64,000 bases of DNA. Source: Desulfofundulus luciae. GTDB taxonomy: Bacteria; Bacillota; Desulfotomaculia; Desulfotomaculales; Desulfovirgulaceae. Location of the stretch: positions 1-64,000 of the forward strand of contig NZ_JAUSUX010000005.1 of the NCBI RefSeq assembly GCF_030813795.1, written 5' to 3'. Every line of letters begins with the position of its first letter. Positions within the stretch are counted from its first letter, which is position 1. A program made the translations under genes and the position numbers. Below, one piece after another: positions 55,211 to 63,733 of this stretch. A model generated the notes under the pieces. That model searched no databases. It was given only the letters and a program-made list of their open reading frames with translations, and was not told where the DNA came from.

Positions 55211-56245
55211 CTACCCATTCAATCCCAGGACCCGGCGTCGCAGTTGCCCGCAAGCGGCATCAATATCGCTGCCCAGTTCCCGCCGCACCGTTACTGAAAG
55301 CCCGGCCTTTTCCAGCAAATTTTTGAAGTGCTGTACCCGCGTCGCGGGAGTGCGGGAAAAATCCCTTCTGCCCACGGGGTTCGCCGGGATGAGGTTGATA
55401 TGGCAAAGCAATCCTTTTACCAACCGGGCCAGCTCAAGGGCACAGCGGGGGCTATCGTTCACCCCAGCCAAAAGGGCATATTCAAAGGTGATGCGCCGGC
55501 CGGTAAGTTTTATGTATTCCCGGCAGGCGGGTATCAACTCCCCCAGGGGATGGCGCCGGTTGATGGGCACGAGCCGGTTACGCAGCTCATCGTTGGGAGC
55601 GTGCAGGGATACGGCCAGGGTTAGGGGCAGGCGCCGCCGGGCCAGCTTTAAAATCCCCGGTACTACCCCACAGGTAGAGAGGGTAATATGCCGGTACCCA
55701 ATATGCAAACCGTAGGGTGCGGTAAGATGTTCCAGGAAAATCATAACGTGATCGAAGTTATCCATGGGTTCCCCGGAACCCATGAGTACCACGTGGCTGA
55801 TCCTCTCACCAACATCGGATTGCATGGCCAAAACCTGATCGTACATTTCCCCCGGTGAAAGGTTGCGAATAAGGCCGCCAATGGTGGAAGCACAAAAACA
55901 ACAGCCCATACGGCAACCAACCTGAGTGGAGATGCAGGCGGAACGGCCGTATGCGTGGCGCATGAACACGCTTTCTACGGCCTGGGCGTCGGCCAGGCCA
56001 AAGAGGTATTTGATGGTATCCCCCCGGCGGGAAACCTGCTTTTGAACCAGGGTCAAGCCCCGCAAAAGGGCCATTTCTTTTAGCCTGGCCCGCAAGTCCT
56101 TGGGTAAATCGGTCATCTCATCCCAGGACGGGCAACCCCGCTGAAAAAGCCAGCGGGCCAGTTGCAGGGCCCTGTAAGGCGGTTCCCCCAACCGGCCTAA
56201 AAGGTCCTTTATCTGGTCAAGGGTGAGGTCCTTTAAATTAACCAT
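55211..56245 (-). CDS. rlmN: Dual-specificity 23S rRNA/tRNA methyltransferase RlmN
   Basis: A radical-SAM enzyme forming m2A2503 in 23S rRNA and m2A37 in tRNA. The cluster motif is VGCRMGCCFCAST; the methyl-carrying Cys lies in DIDAACGQLR near the C-terminus and its partner in GRSACISTQ. About 344 residues from ATG 56245 (MVNLKDLTLDQIKDLL), which matches the family start better than the ATG at 56281. Two overlapping TATAAT boxes on the minus strand at 56295-56285 suggest a promoter. Confidence 0.95.
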   Translation of the reverse strand: MVNLKDLTLDQIKDLLGRLGEPPYRALQLARWLFQRGCPSWDEMTDLPKDLRARLKEMALLRGLTLVQKQVSRRGDTIKYLFGLADAQAVESVFMRHAYGRSACISTQVGCRMGCCFCASTIGGLIRNLSPGEMYDQVLAMQSDVGERISHVVLMGSGEPMDNFDHVMIFLEHLTAPYGLHIGYRHITLSTCGVVPGILKLARRRLPLTLAVSLHAPNDELRNRLVPINRRHPLGELIPACREYIKLTGRRITFEYALLAGVNDSPRCALELARLVKGLLCHINLIPANPVGRRDFSRTPATRVQHFKNLLEKAGLSVTVRRELGSDIDAACGQLRRRVLGLNG

Positions 56246-56340
56246 GGCCGTGTTCCCCGTTTCGTCGACATCACCTATCATTTCATTATATTATACCATA
56301 CCCGCAACTAAAAATTTTCAGATCCTGGAGCCTTTACTAT

Positions 56341-56375
56341 GAGACGGCAATGTCCCTGGTTGGGAAAGCCGTTTC
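56341..56375 (-). other. Intergenic hairpin between rsmB and rlmN
   Basis: GAGACGGC (56341-56348) pairs with GCCGTTTC (56368-56375) with one G-U pair, and an inner TCCC/GGGA stem closes a 5-nt loop. It follows the rsmB stop by about 20 nt but no T-run comes after it, so an mRNA structure or processing site is more likely than a terminator. Confidence 0.5.
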
Positions 56376-56393
56376 TTCGGGGCGGACTGCCAT

Positions 56394-57755
56394 TCACGCG
56401 GGGAACCTCTTGCGCAGGCGGGTCATGAAAAATCCGTCCATCCCGTGCCGGTGAGGTAAAAGCTGGATGTAACCGCGGGACAGGGTTCCCTGTTCATCCA
56501 GACCGGCAGGCAAAAGTGTAGAAAGATCTTCCAGTTGAAACTCTGGATGGCGGGTTAGAAAGTCTTCCACCTGGCCGAGGTTTTCTTCCCTGGTTACGGT
56601 ACAGGTACTGTACACCAGCACCCCGCCCGGTTTCAAGCAGCGGGCCGCCCCCTCCAGCATCTCTTTTTGCAGGCCTGCCATTTCCGCAATGGAACCCTCG
56701 GTCTTGCGCCAGCGGGCATCGGGCCGCCGCCGGAGCACCCCCAACCCGGAACAGGGGGCATCCAGAAGGACAAAATCGGCCCATTGATGCATACTCTGGT
56801 CAGGGTAACGGGCATCCGCCTCCACGGGCCGGACACAGGTGATGCCCAGCCGGCGGCAGTTGGCAGCAATCAATTTTATTTTGTGGGGATGGATGTCCAG
56901 GGCAGTTATTTCCCCCCGATCCCCCATCAACTGGGCCAGGTGTGTGGTCTTGGTACCTGGAGCAGCTGCCGCATCCAGTACCCGCGCCCCCGGAAAAGGC
57001 GACAGGGCATGTCCCACCAGGATGGAGCTTTCATCCTGGACCAGGAACAGGCCTTCTTCAAAGGGAACAAAGCCATGCAGGGAAGGAAAACCGGCTATCT
57101 TCAACCCTTCCGGAGCAAAGGAGGCTGGTTCCGCCGTCACACCCTCTTCCCTTAAGCGTTCCATTAATTCCTGACGGCTGACCTTCAGGGTGTTGGTACG
57201 TACCGTGTTGGGAGCCGGGCTGTTGTCGGCCTGACAGAGGGCTATCGTTTCCTCCAGGCCATATTCCTTAAGCCAGCGCCGGACCAGCCAGGCCGGATGG
57301 GAGTAACGAAGGGAAATGTGGGCAACCGGGTCGTCATTTAGATCGGGAAAAGGTATCTGCCTGCCCCGCCGGGCCAGGTTACGCAGCACCCCGTTTACAA
57401 AACCCACCACCCCGGGGTGACCGTAACGGCGAGCCAGTTCGCTGGACTCATTGCATGCCGCTGCATCGGGCACCCGCTCCATGTACATGATTTGATAGGC
57501 CCCGAGACGCAGGATATTACGGATCCACGGGTTCTGGGAGGCCAGGGGTTGGCGTAAGAAGTGGCCCAGGAGCCAGTCTAGAGTATTTAAACGGCGCAGG
57601 ACGCCGTAGGCCAGCTCGGTGGCAAAGGCCCGGTCCAGCTTTCCCGGGCGGTAATGTTCCAGAATGCGGTCCAGGGCCAGGTTGGCATATGCCTCCTCCT
57701 GATCCACGGCATATAAAACCTTTAAGGCCACTTCCCTGGCATTGATCCGGGCCAA
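56394..57755 (-). CDS. rsmB: 16S rRNA (cytosine-967-C5)-methyltransferase RsmB
   Basis: Methylates C967 in 16S rRNA. The 453-residue protein has an N-terminal NusB-like RNA-binding domain (about 1-150) and a SAM methyltransferase domain with LDAAAAPGTKTTHLAQ, the catalytic LLDAPCSGLGVLRRRPDARW and VYSTCTVTREEN. TTG start behind AAGGAGTGA. Part of the priA-def-fmt-DUF116-rsmB run. Confidence 0.95.
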   Translation of the reverse strand: MARINAREVALKVLYAVDQEEAYANLALDRILEHYRPGKLDRAFATELAYGVLRRLNTLDWLLGHFLRQPLASQNPWIRNILRLGAYQIMYMERVPDAAACNESSELARRYGHPGVVGFVNGVLRNLARRGRQIPFPDLNDDPVAHISLRYSHPAWLVRRWLKEYGLEETIALCQADNSPAPNTVRTNTLKVSRQELMERLREEGVTAEPASFAPEGLKIAGFPSLHGFVPFEEGLFLVQDESSILVGHALSPFPGARVLDAAAAPGTKTTHLAQLMGDRGEITALDIHPHKIKLIAANCRRLGITCVRPVEADARYPDQSMHQWADFVLLDAPCSGLGVLRRRPDARWRKTEGSIAEMAGLQKEMLEGAARCLKPGGVLVYSTCTVTREENLGQVEDFLTRHPEFQLEDLSTLLPAGLDEQGTLSRGYIQLLPHRHGMDGFFMTRLRKRFPA

Positions 57756-57761
57756 AACAAA

Positions 57762-58523
57762 TCACTCCTTATCCAACCCGCAAAAGCAGCGAATGGCTCC
57801 CTCCACCATGGGTATGGACACGCAGGTATTGAAACAGGGTCCGTAGGGTCGCTCATTGGTCACCCCCAGAACGGGAATGGGATTGCTGTCCAGAATACCG
57901 CTGGCCAAATCTCGTTCGCAGGCAACGGCTACAATCGCCCGGGGGTGGTATTCCCGCACGTATTTGCGGGCCAGGGTACCCCCCGTAGCCAGTCCCATAT
58001 TAAAATCGTATTTATCCTTTAATTCCAGCAACTTGCTTATACAGCATTTCCCACAACGGCGGCAGTTGTCAACATGGACCGTGATTTTATGGGGACATTC
58101 GCTGTACTGCAGGCAGTGGGGTACAAGCAAAAGCAATTCTTTTGGTTGCACCTTCAGGTGCCTGGCCTGTACCAGCTGGTTGTTGACTTCAATAAAGGAT
58201 CTTTTAATCCGGTTGGAGTCTATGCGCAGCAGGCGGCCAAGGGCAAGGGCCACCGGGAAAAACAAACTTACGGCCACCCGCATGGGTCCCTGCAGCGGCT
58301 CAAAGGTACGGGCTGCCAGAAGGGTAATTACTATTCCCGCCAGGCCGCCAAAAGCCCAGAAGACAACCCCTACCAGCAGGGAAACCATGGTAAAAAGAAT
58401 CACCTGGTAGGCAATCGAACGGGCCGGGTTAAAAATCAAGTACCAGGTACCCGCCGCCAGTAAAGCTACCAATAACAGGCTGGCTCCTAAAAGCCCTAAG
58501 AATAGCCGCTTATGAGTGTTCAT
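57762..58523 (-). CDS. DUF116 membrane protein
   Basis: About 253 residues. Two hydrophobic segments near the N-terminus (LFLGLLGASLLLVALLAAGTWY and VILFTMVSLLVGVVFWAFGGLAGIVITLL) precede a cysteine-rich cytoplasmic domain with HCLQYSECPHKI, CRRCGKCCISKLLEL, ACERDLASG, GPCFNTCVSI and RCFCGLD. This is the DUF116 pattern. Its function is unknown, and it commonly sits beside fmt in Clostridia. AAAGGGCGG selects ATG 58523, which overlaps the fmt stop by 4 nt. Confidence 0.93.
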   Translation of the reverse strand: MNTHKRLFLGLLGASLLLVALLAAGTWYLIFNPARSIAYQVILFTMVSLLVGVVFWAFGGLAGIVITLLAARTFEPLQGPMRVAVSLFFPVALALGRLLRIDSNRIKRSFIEVNNQLVQARHLKVQPKELLLLVPHCLQYSECPHKITVHVDNCRRCGKCCISKLLELKDKYDFNMGLATGGTLARKYVREYHPRAIVAVACERDLASGILDSNPIPVLGVTNERPYGPCFNTCVSIPMVEGAIRCFCGLDKE

Positions 58524-59476
58524 GAATAGCAACCGCCCTTTGACCGGCCCAGAACCGTCCCCGGAGCCAGGGGGTGGCCGCGCAAAAACTCCGCCACGGG
58601 CAAACGCCGCCCCCCCTGCAGTTGCACTTCCTGCAAAGATAGACACCCCCTGCCCGTGGCCACCACCAGTTCCTCACCGGCGGCTATCACCTGGCCGGGC
58701 AAGGCTCCTTTTGGAGCAGCTTCCTCCTTCACCCCCGCCCGCCAGACCTTGAGCACCTTTTCTCCCCACCAGGTCCGGGCACCTGGCCAGGGGTCCAGCC
58801 CCCGGATCTGGTTGTATAAATCCCGGGCGGGTCTCTCCCAGTCAATTATTTCATCCTCCCGGGTCAAGGGGGGTGCATAGGTGGCGAGACTGTCTTCCTG
58901 GGGACGGGGATGAAGGCGTCCCTGTTTTAAGAGGTTCAGGGTTTGCAGCAAAAGCTCCGCCCCCAGTTGGGCCAGCCGGTCGTGAATCGCCCCGGCATTA
59001 TCCGCTTCATTAATAACTACGGCCTGCTGCAACAGGATGTCACCCGTATCCAGACCCTCGTCCATGAGCATGATGGTTACACCCGTTTCCCTCTCCCCAT
59101 TCATGATCGCTCGGTGAATGGGAGCAGCTCCACGGTAACGGGGCAGTAAAGAAGCATGAATATTGATACACCCTCGGGGAGGGAGGTGCAAAATGGAGGG
59201 CGGCAGGATCTGTCCAAAGGCCGCCACCACAATTACTTCCGGCCCAAGCTGTTTAAGCTGCTCAACAAAGGCAGCGTCCCGTACCCGGACGGGCTGCAGG
59301 ACCGGTAGTCCCATGTGCAATGCAGCCTGTTTCACCGGAGAGGGTTGAATTTTTTTGCCCCTTCCTTTGGGACGATCGGGCTGGGTAACCACTCCCACCA
59401 CCGGGTATCCGGCACCCACCAGTGCCTTCAGGGCGGGCACGGCAAAGCCGGGAGTACCCATGAACACAACACGCAT
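58520..59476 (-). CDS. fmt: Methionyl-tRNA formyltransferase
   Basis: Formylates initiator Met-tRNA. The 318-residue protein has VFMGTPGFAVPALKAL, HASLLPRYRGAAPIHRAI (catalytic Asn/His region) and a C-terminal OB-like domain. AAGGGAG precedes ATG. It follows def by 18 nt, the common def-fmt pair. Confidence 0.97.
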   Translation of the reverse strand: MRVVFMGTPGFAVPALKALVGAGYPVVGVVTQPDRPKGRGKKIQPSPVKQAALHMGLPVLQPVRVRDAAFVEQLKQLGPEVIVVAAFGQILPPSILHLPPRGCINIHASLLPRYRGAAPIHRAIMNGERETGVTIMLMDEGLDTGDILLQQAVVINEADNAGAIHDRLAQLGAELLLQTLNLLKQGRLHPRPQEDSLATYAPPLTREDEIIDWERPARDLYNQIRGLDPWPGARTWWGEKVLKVWRAGVKEEAAPKGALPGQVIAAGEELVVATGRGCLSLQEVQLQGGRRLPVAEFLRGHPLAPGTVLGRSKGGCYS

Positions 59477-59494
59477 AAATCCTTCGCTCCCTTA

Positions 59495-59959
59495 TCAGGC
59501 CCCTGGTTTGACGCGCCGGATGCGCACGGCCCGGTCAATAAATAGTATACCATCCAGGTGATCGATTTCATGCTGCAATGCCCTGGCCAGGAAACCCCTG
59601 GCATGGTGTTCTACCGGGTTACCGTGCCTATCCAGCCCTTTGACCCGCACTTCAGTGGCCCTGGTCACTTCCCCTACTACATTGGGTAGGCTCAAACATC
59701 CTTCGGTATCAGTTTCTTCTCCCCGGGCCTCTACAATTTCAGGATTGATTAACTCAATTAAGCCTTCTCCAATATCCACAACAATTACCCGCTTTGACAC
59801 CCCGATCTGGGGTGCGGCCAGCCCTACTCCCCGGGCGTAATACATGGTGTCCCGCAGGTTATCCAGCAGCTTATGAATATTGGGGGTAATTTTGGCAACC
59901 GGCCTGGCCTTTTCGCGCAAAACATCATCTCCATAAAGGACGATCTTAAAAACTGCCAC
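59495..59959 (-). CDS. def: Peptide deformylase
   Basis: Removes the N-formyl group from nascent proteins using Fe2+ or Zn2+. The 154-residue enzyme has the three motifs [17 protein letters not shown] and QHEIDHLDG, with the Cys and two His metal ligands and the catalytic Glu intact. GTG start behind GAGGAGG. It lies between priA and fmt. Confidence 0.97.
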   Translation of the reverse strand: MAVFKIVLYGDDVLREKARPVAKITPNIHKLLDNLRDTMYYARGVGLAAPQIGVSKRVIVVDIGEGLIELINPEIVEARGEETDTEGCLSLPNVVGEVTRATEVRVKGLDRHGNPVEHHARGFLARALQHEIDHLDGILFIDRAVRIRRVKPGA

Positions 59960-59976
59960 CCCTTAAACCTCCTCAA

Positions 59977-62178
59977 TTACATCATACTCTGTGGGGCAAT
60001 GTCCACGGAAACCTGAACCCGGCGGTACCGGCCCGTTCCGGAGAAACTGTCCAGGGCGGCCGTTACCGCTTCCCGCAGAACGCCCTGCGCCGAAGCTTTC
60101 AATACCAGGTGCCAGCGGTAGCGATCCTTAATGCGGGTGAGGGGAGCAGGGGCCGGCCCCAGCAGTTCAACCGGCACGCCAGCAGCATGGACTGCTTGGG
60201 CCAGGAAACCTGCCGCCTCCTGGACCTCCTTTTCCATCCTCCCGGTGACCAGCAACCGGGCGAGGTGGGTATAAGGAGGGTAGCCCAGGGTCCGCCTTAA
60301 AGCCATTTCCCGGCGGTAAAACCCCTGGTAATCGTGGTTTTGGGCACAGGTTACGGCATAATGTTCCGGAGAATAAGTCTGGATCAGCACCTCTCCCCCC
60401 TGCTCTCCCCGGCCGGAGCGACCGGCCACCTGGGTGAGCAACTGAAAAGTACGTTCGCTGGCCCGAAAATCGGGCATATAAAGGGAAATATCGGCATTGA
60501 TTACTCCAACCAGGGTTACGCCGGGAATATTCAGCCCCTTGGCCACCATCTGGGTACCAATGAGGATGTCCGCTTCACCCTCACGAAAACTATCTACGAT
60601 CTCCCTGTGGGCACCCCGCCGGCCTACGGTATCGCTGTCCAGCCGCAGGACGCGGGCCGTGGGAAATAATCGCCGGATTTCCTGTTCTACCTTTTGGGTG
60701 CCCATACCAAGATAGGCTACATGCCGGCTACCGCAACCGGGACACAGGGAGGGAGCCAGCACACTGTAGTTGCAATAATGACAGCGTAGCCGCCCGCTGA
60801 CATGATAGGTGAGGGAAATATCGCAGTGGGGGCATTTCAGCACCAGACCGCACTCCCGGCAAACCACAAGCGTGGAATAACCCCGCCGGTTTAAAAAAAG
60901 GATAACCTGTTCCCGGCGGGATAATCGCCGGGCGATGGCTTCCTGGAGAGCACGGGAAAAGATGCCCTTGTTCCCTTCCTGCAACTCCCGCCGCAGGTCG
61001 ACAAGGCGCACGGAAGGCAAGGGGAGTTCGCCTACCCGCCGGGTCATTTCTAGTAAATGGTACGCTCCCCCACCAACGGCCTGGCAATATGATTCCAGGG
61101 AGGGGGTCGCGCTACCCAGAACTACCACCGCCCCGGCATACCCGGCCAAACGCAGGGCCACCGTCCGGGCATGATAGCGAGGGCTTTCCTCCTGTTTGTA
61201 GGAGGGTTCGTGTTCCTCATCTAAAATGATCAAACCGGGTTGTTCCAGGGGGGCAAAAATGGCCGAGCGGGCACCCAGCACCACCCCGGCCTCCCCGGTA
61301 CGAAGGCGCTGATATTCATCATATCTTTCCCCGTCAGAAAGGCGGCTATGTAGCACAGCCACCCGGCGGCCAAAACGCCCCCTGAAAATATCAATCATCT
61401 GGGGGGTAAGGGCAATTTCCGGAACCAGCATCATGGCTTGTTTTCCCCGGGCCAGGGCCGCAGCGATGGCGTGGAGGTAAACCTCAGTTTTCCCGCTGCC
61501 CGTTACCCCGTGGAGCAAAAAAACCTGCCGTCCACCTTTTTGATCCAGGGCCTCAATAATCTTACTTACCGCCCGGATCTGTTCCCCATGGAGAACAGGT
61601 GGTTTTATCCTTTTTTCAGGCAGATCCTGGCACGGGTCCCGGGACTCAATGCGCTCCTCACTGCGTAAAAGCCCCCTGGCAACCATGGCATCCACCACCC
61701 GGGGGGAAACGCCGGCCGCTTCTGCCAGCTCCTTCCTGGACAGGCCGGGGCGGGCCTGAATAACCTGCCACACCGCAGCACTCTTTGGTGCTCGCCGGGG
61801 ATCGGGAACCTCGCAGCAGGCCGCCGGCCACAATCCCCGTACCTTTTTCGGCCCCTTTACCTGTAAAAGGGGCCAGATCATGGCTCGCAGTGCTTTAACC
61901 GTAGGGCAGAGGTAATAGGCCGCCATCCAGCGGGCCAGGGCCAGTTGGTAGGGGGTGAATAGGGGCCCCTCGTCTAAAAGGGCAGCCACATCCTTTAAAT
62001 CGGCAGGGTTCGGTGCCGGACTAAAACCAACCACATAGCCTTCTACTTTACGGCGACCGAAGGGTACCAGCACCCGGCTGCCAACCTGCACCTTGCCGGC
62101 CAGGGAAGGGGGCACGTTATAATGAAAGACCTTGTCCACCTGGCGGAGAGCTAAAGACACCAGCACTTCCGCGTGCAA
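59977..62178 (-). CDS. priA: Primosomal replication helicase PriA
   Basis: A 733-residue restart helicase. The N-terminal DNA 3'-end-binding domain starts VLVSLALRQVDKVFHYNVPPSL. The helicase core has LHGVTGSGKTEVYLHA, LDEEHEPSYKQE and SATPSLES. The zinc module inserted after it has CRECG, CPHC, CHYC and CPGCGSRH. TTG start behind GGGAGAGATAAGG. The order coaBC-priA-def-fmt is typical of Firmicutes. Confidence 0.97.
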   Translation of the reverse strand: MHAEVLVSLALRQVDKVFHYNVPPSLAGKVQVGSRVLVPFGRRKVEGYVVGFSPAPNPADLKDVAALLDEGPLFTPYQLALARWMAAYYLCPTVKALRAMIWPLLQVKGPKKVRGLWPAACCEVPDPRRAPKSAAVWQVIQARPGLSRKELAEAAGVSPRVVDAMVARGLLRSEERIESRDPCQDLPEKRIKPPVLHGEQIRAVSKIIEALDQKGGRQVFLLHGVTGSGKTEVYLHAIAAALARGKQAMMLVPEIALTPQMIDIFRGRFGRRVAVLHSRLSDGERYDEYQRLRTGEAGVVLGARSAIFAPLEQPGLIILDEEHEPSYKQEESPRYHARTVALRLAGYAGAVVVLGSATPSLESYCQAVGGGAYHLLEMTRRVGELPLPSVRLVDLRRELQEGNKGIFSRALQEAIARRLSRREQVILFLNRRGYSTLVVCRECGLVLKCPHCDISLTYHVSGRLRCHYCNYSVLAPSLCPGCGSRHVAYLGMGTQKVEQEIRRLFPTARVLRLDSDTVGRRGAHREIVDSFREGEADILIGTQMVAKGLNIPGVTLVGVINADISLYMPDFRASERTFQLLTQVAGRSGRGEQGGEVLIQTYSPEHYAVTCAQNHDYQGFYRREMALRRTLGYPPYTHLARLLVTGRMEKEVQEAAGFLAQAVHAAGVPVELLGPAPAPLTRIKDRYRWHLVLKASAQGVLREAVTAALDSFSGTGRYRRVQVSVDIAPQSMM

Positions 62179-62180
62179 CC

Positions 62181-62639
62181 TTATCTCTCCCTGCTACCAA
62201 ACTTCAGGCGGGGTACACAGGCCCGGGGGGGCGGGGCAGAAACCTCCGGTGGGGGCTCTTTTTTCGGTCTCTCAAACTGCCAATTTATGGTAAATACCGG
62301 TTTTTTCGTTTCCGCACCCTTGGCGGCCGCCTCCAGCATCCCGGGCGGCGGCACCGGTACCGGTAACTGTCCTTCCTCCGAGGGAAAACGGGGGGCGTGG
62401 GTAATGGTAATGCTGCTTAAAATGAATTCGTCTTCCCGGGTCAGCTCTCCACCGCTGTAATAACGCCGGCGCAATTCAGCCCTTGGAATAAAGGCCGAAA
62501 ATTCCGCCGGCACACTTATCTTGTTGCGACGGCTCATGCGCATGGTTAATTCCCCAAGCCGGATGTCGACTTTGTCGACCTGGCGCCACTTATGCCGCTC
62601 CGGACAATAAGGCGCGCAAAACCAGGGATGGAAGAACAT
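62181..62639 (-). CDS. Uncharacterised protein upstream of priA
   Basis: About 152 residues from ATG 62639, which has GGGGGTGAG upstream; the frame opens at 62690. I do not recognise the family. It starts FFHPWFCAPYCPERHKWRQVDKVDIRLGELTMRMSRRNKISVP, with a Cys-x3-Cys-like cluster near an aromatic patch, and has a Pro-rich C-terminal third that includes PPPEVSAPPPRA. There is no signal peptide or membrane helix. It stops 2 nt before priA, so it belongs to that operon. Confidence 0.65.
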   Translation of the reverse strand: MFFHPWFCAPYCPERHKWRQVDKVDIRLGELTMRMSRRNKISVPAEFSAFIPRAELRRRYYSGGELTREDEFILSSITITHAPRFPSEEGQLPVPVPPPGMLEAAAKGAETKKPVFTINWQFERPKKEPPPEVSAPPPRACVPRLKFGSRER

Positions 62640-62762
62640 GGGACTCACCCCCTGGTATATTTTACTGCCCATAGCGCTGAAAGGATACATTTACAACCTT
62701 ACAAGTGTCAAAAATTAAGCAATCCTGTGCCCGCAGGGAATATATGAACGGGTATTAACCAT

Positions 62763-62790
62763 TGACGGAAGTATTTAATATATTTACAAT
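62763..62790 (+). promoter_or_regulatory. Promoter of the MarR gene
   Basis: TTGACG at 62763-62768 and TACAAT at 62785-62790 are separated by 16 bp. An AT-rich imperfect dyad (GTATTTAATATATTTAC, 62771-62787) lies between them and could be the autoregulatory operator of the MarR protein. Confidence 0.6.
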
Positions 62791-62822
62791 TAAAGTACAA
62801 GAACATTTTAGGAGGAATGCGC

Positions 62823-63287
62823 TTGCCTCCAGAAAAAAACCAGACCCAGGGAGAAGGTTACCTGGCCGTACGTACCGTAATTGAGCTTACCCGAACCATG
62901 GATCTGCTGGAAGACTTGCTGGCCAGGCACTTTGCCCATTTCAACCTTTCCCAGCCCAAATTTAATGCCCTGATGGAACTTTATTATGCCGGGGAAGAGG
63001 GTCTTCCCCTTTCCGAACTGGGGCAGCGCATGCTGGTTAGCCGGGCCAATATTACCGGCCTGGTGGACCGGCTGGAAAGGGACGGGCTGGTAGTCCGTGT
63101 TGTTGATCCTAAAGACCGGCGTGTGATCCGCGCCCAAATCACTCCCAGGGCCGTACAGCTTATCCACGGGGTCTTACCCCTGCACATGGACCTGCTTAAA
63201 CGAGCCACATCCAGCTTAAACATCGAAGAAAAGGAAACCCTTATCCGTCTTTTAGTTAAACTGCAACAGGGCCTGGATAAATTGTAA
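62823..63287 (+). CDS. MarR-family transcriptional regulator
   Basis: About 154 residues with a central winged helix: LSQPKFNALMELYYAGEEGLPLSELGQRM, recognition helix VSRANITGLVDRLERDGLV and the wing VDPKDRRVIRAQIT (MarR signature DxRD-like). It should bind a palindromic operator as a dimer; the ligand is unknown. AGGAGG is too close to ATG 62817 and correctly spaced (7 nt) for TTG 62823. No target gene other than its follower is evident. Confidence 0.92.
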   Translation: MPPEKNQTQGEGYLAVRTVIELTRTMDLLEDLLARHFAHFNLSQPKFNALMELYYAGEEGLPLSELGQRMLVSRANITGLVDRLERDGLVVRVVDPKDRRVIRAQITPRAVQLIHGVLPLHMDLLKRATSSLNIEEKETLIRLLVKLQQGLDKL

Positions 63288-63355
63288 AAGGCCTTTGAAG
63301 CCGCCGGCCACAAACGGGCGGAAATTTAACACTTTTGTTAAGGAGGCTGATCGCT

Positions 63356-63721
63356 TTGAAGTGCGCCAGATGTGAGGAAGAAGTATTACCCCAAGATAGC
63401 TACGAATATTACGGGCAAACTTTATGCGAGGACTGTTATATTGCCGCCCTGCAACCTCCGAAACCCTGCGACCCGGCAGCCGTGGCCAGCGCTAAAGCCA
63501 CCAGAACACATCTGGGACAGATAGGCACCGACGGGTTGACCCCGCTCCAGAAGAGAATTTATGAATACATCAAAACAAAGGGAAAGGCAACCAAGGAAGA
63601 ACTGGCCAGTACCTTTGATCTGCCCCAGTGGGAACTGGAAAAACAGTTTGCGGTTTTGCGCCATTGTGAACTGATCAGAGCCACCAAAGAAGGAAATCAA
63701 GTATACCTCACTTTATGGTAA
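63356..63721 (+). CDS. Zinc-ribbon plus winged-helix small protein
   Basis: About 121 residues. The N-terminus MKCARCEEEVLPQDSYEYYG, followed by TLCEDCYIA, forms a treble-clef/LIM-like zinc module with two Cys-x2-Cys pairs. A linker leads to a C-terminal winged helix (TPLQKRIYEYIKTKGKATKEELASTF, LEKQFAVLRHCELIRATKEGNQVYLTL). AGGAGG at 63341-63346 selects TTG 63356. It may bind DNA or a partner regulator; the family is uncharacterised as far as I know. Likely co-transcribed with the MarR gene. Confidence 0.75.
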   Translation: MKCARCEEEVLPQDSYEYYGQTLCEDCYIAALQPPKPCDPAAVASAKATRTHLGQIGTDGLTPLQKRIYEYIKTKGKATKEELASTFDLPQWELEKQFAVLRHCELIRATKEGNQVYLTLW

Positions 63722-63733
63722 GATAAAGACCTT

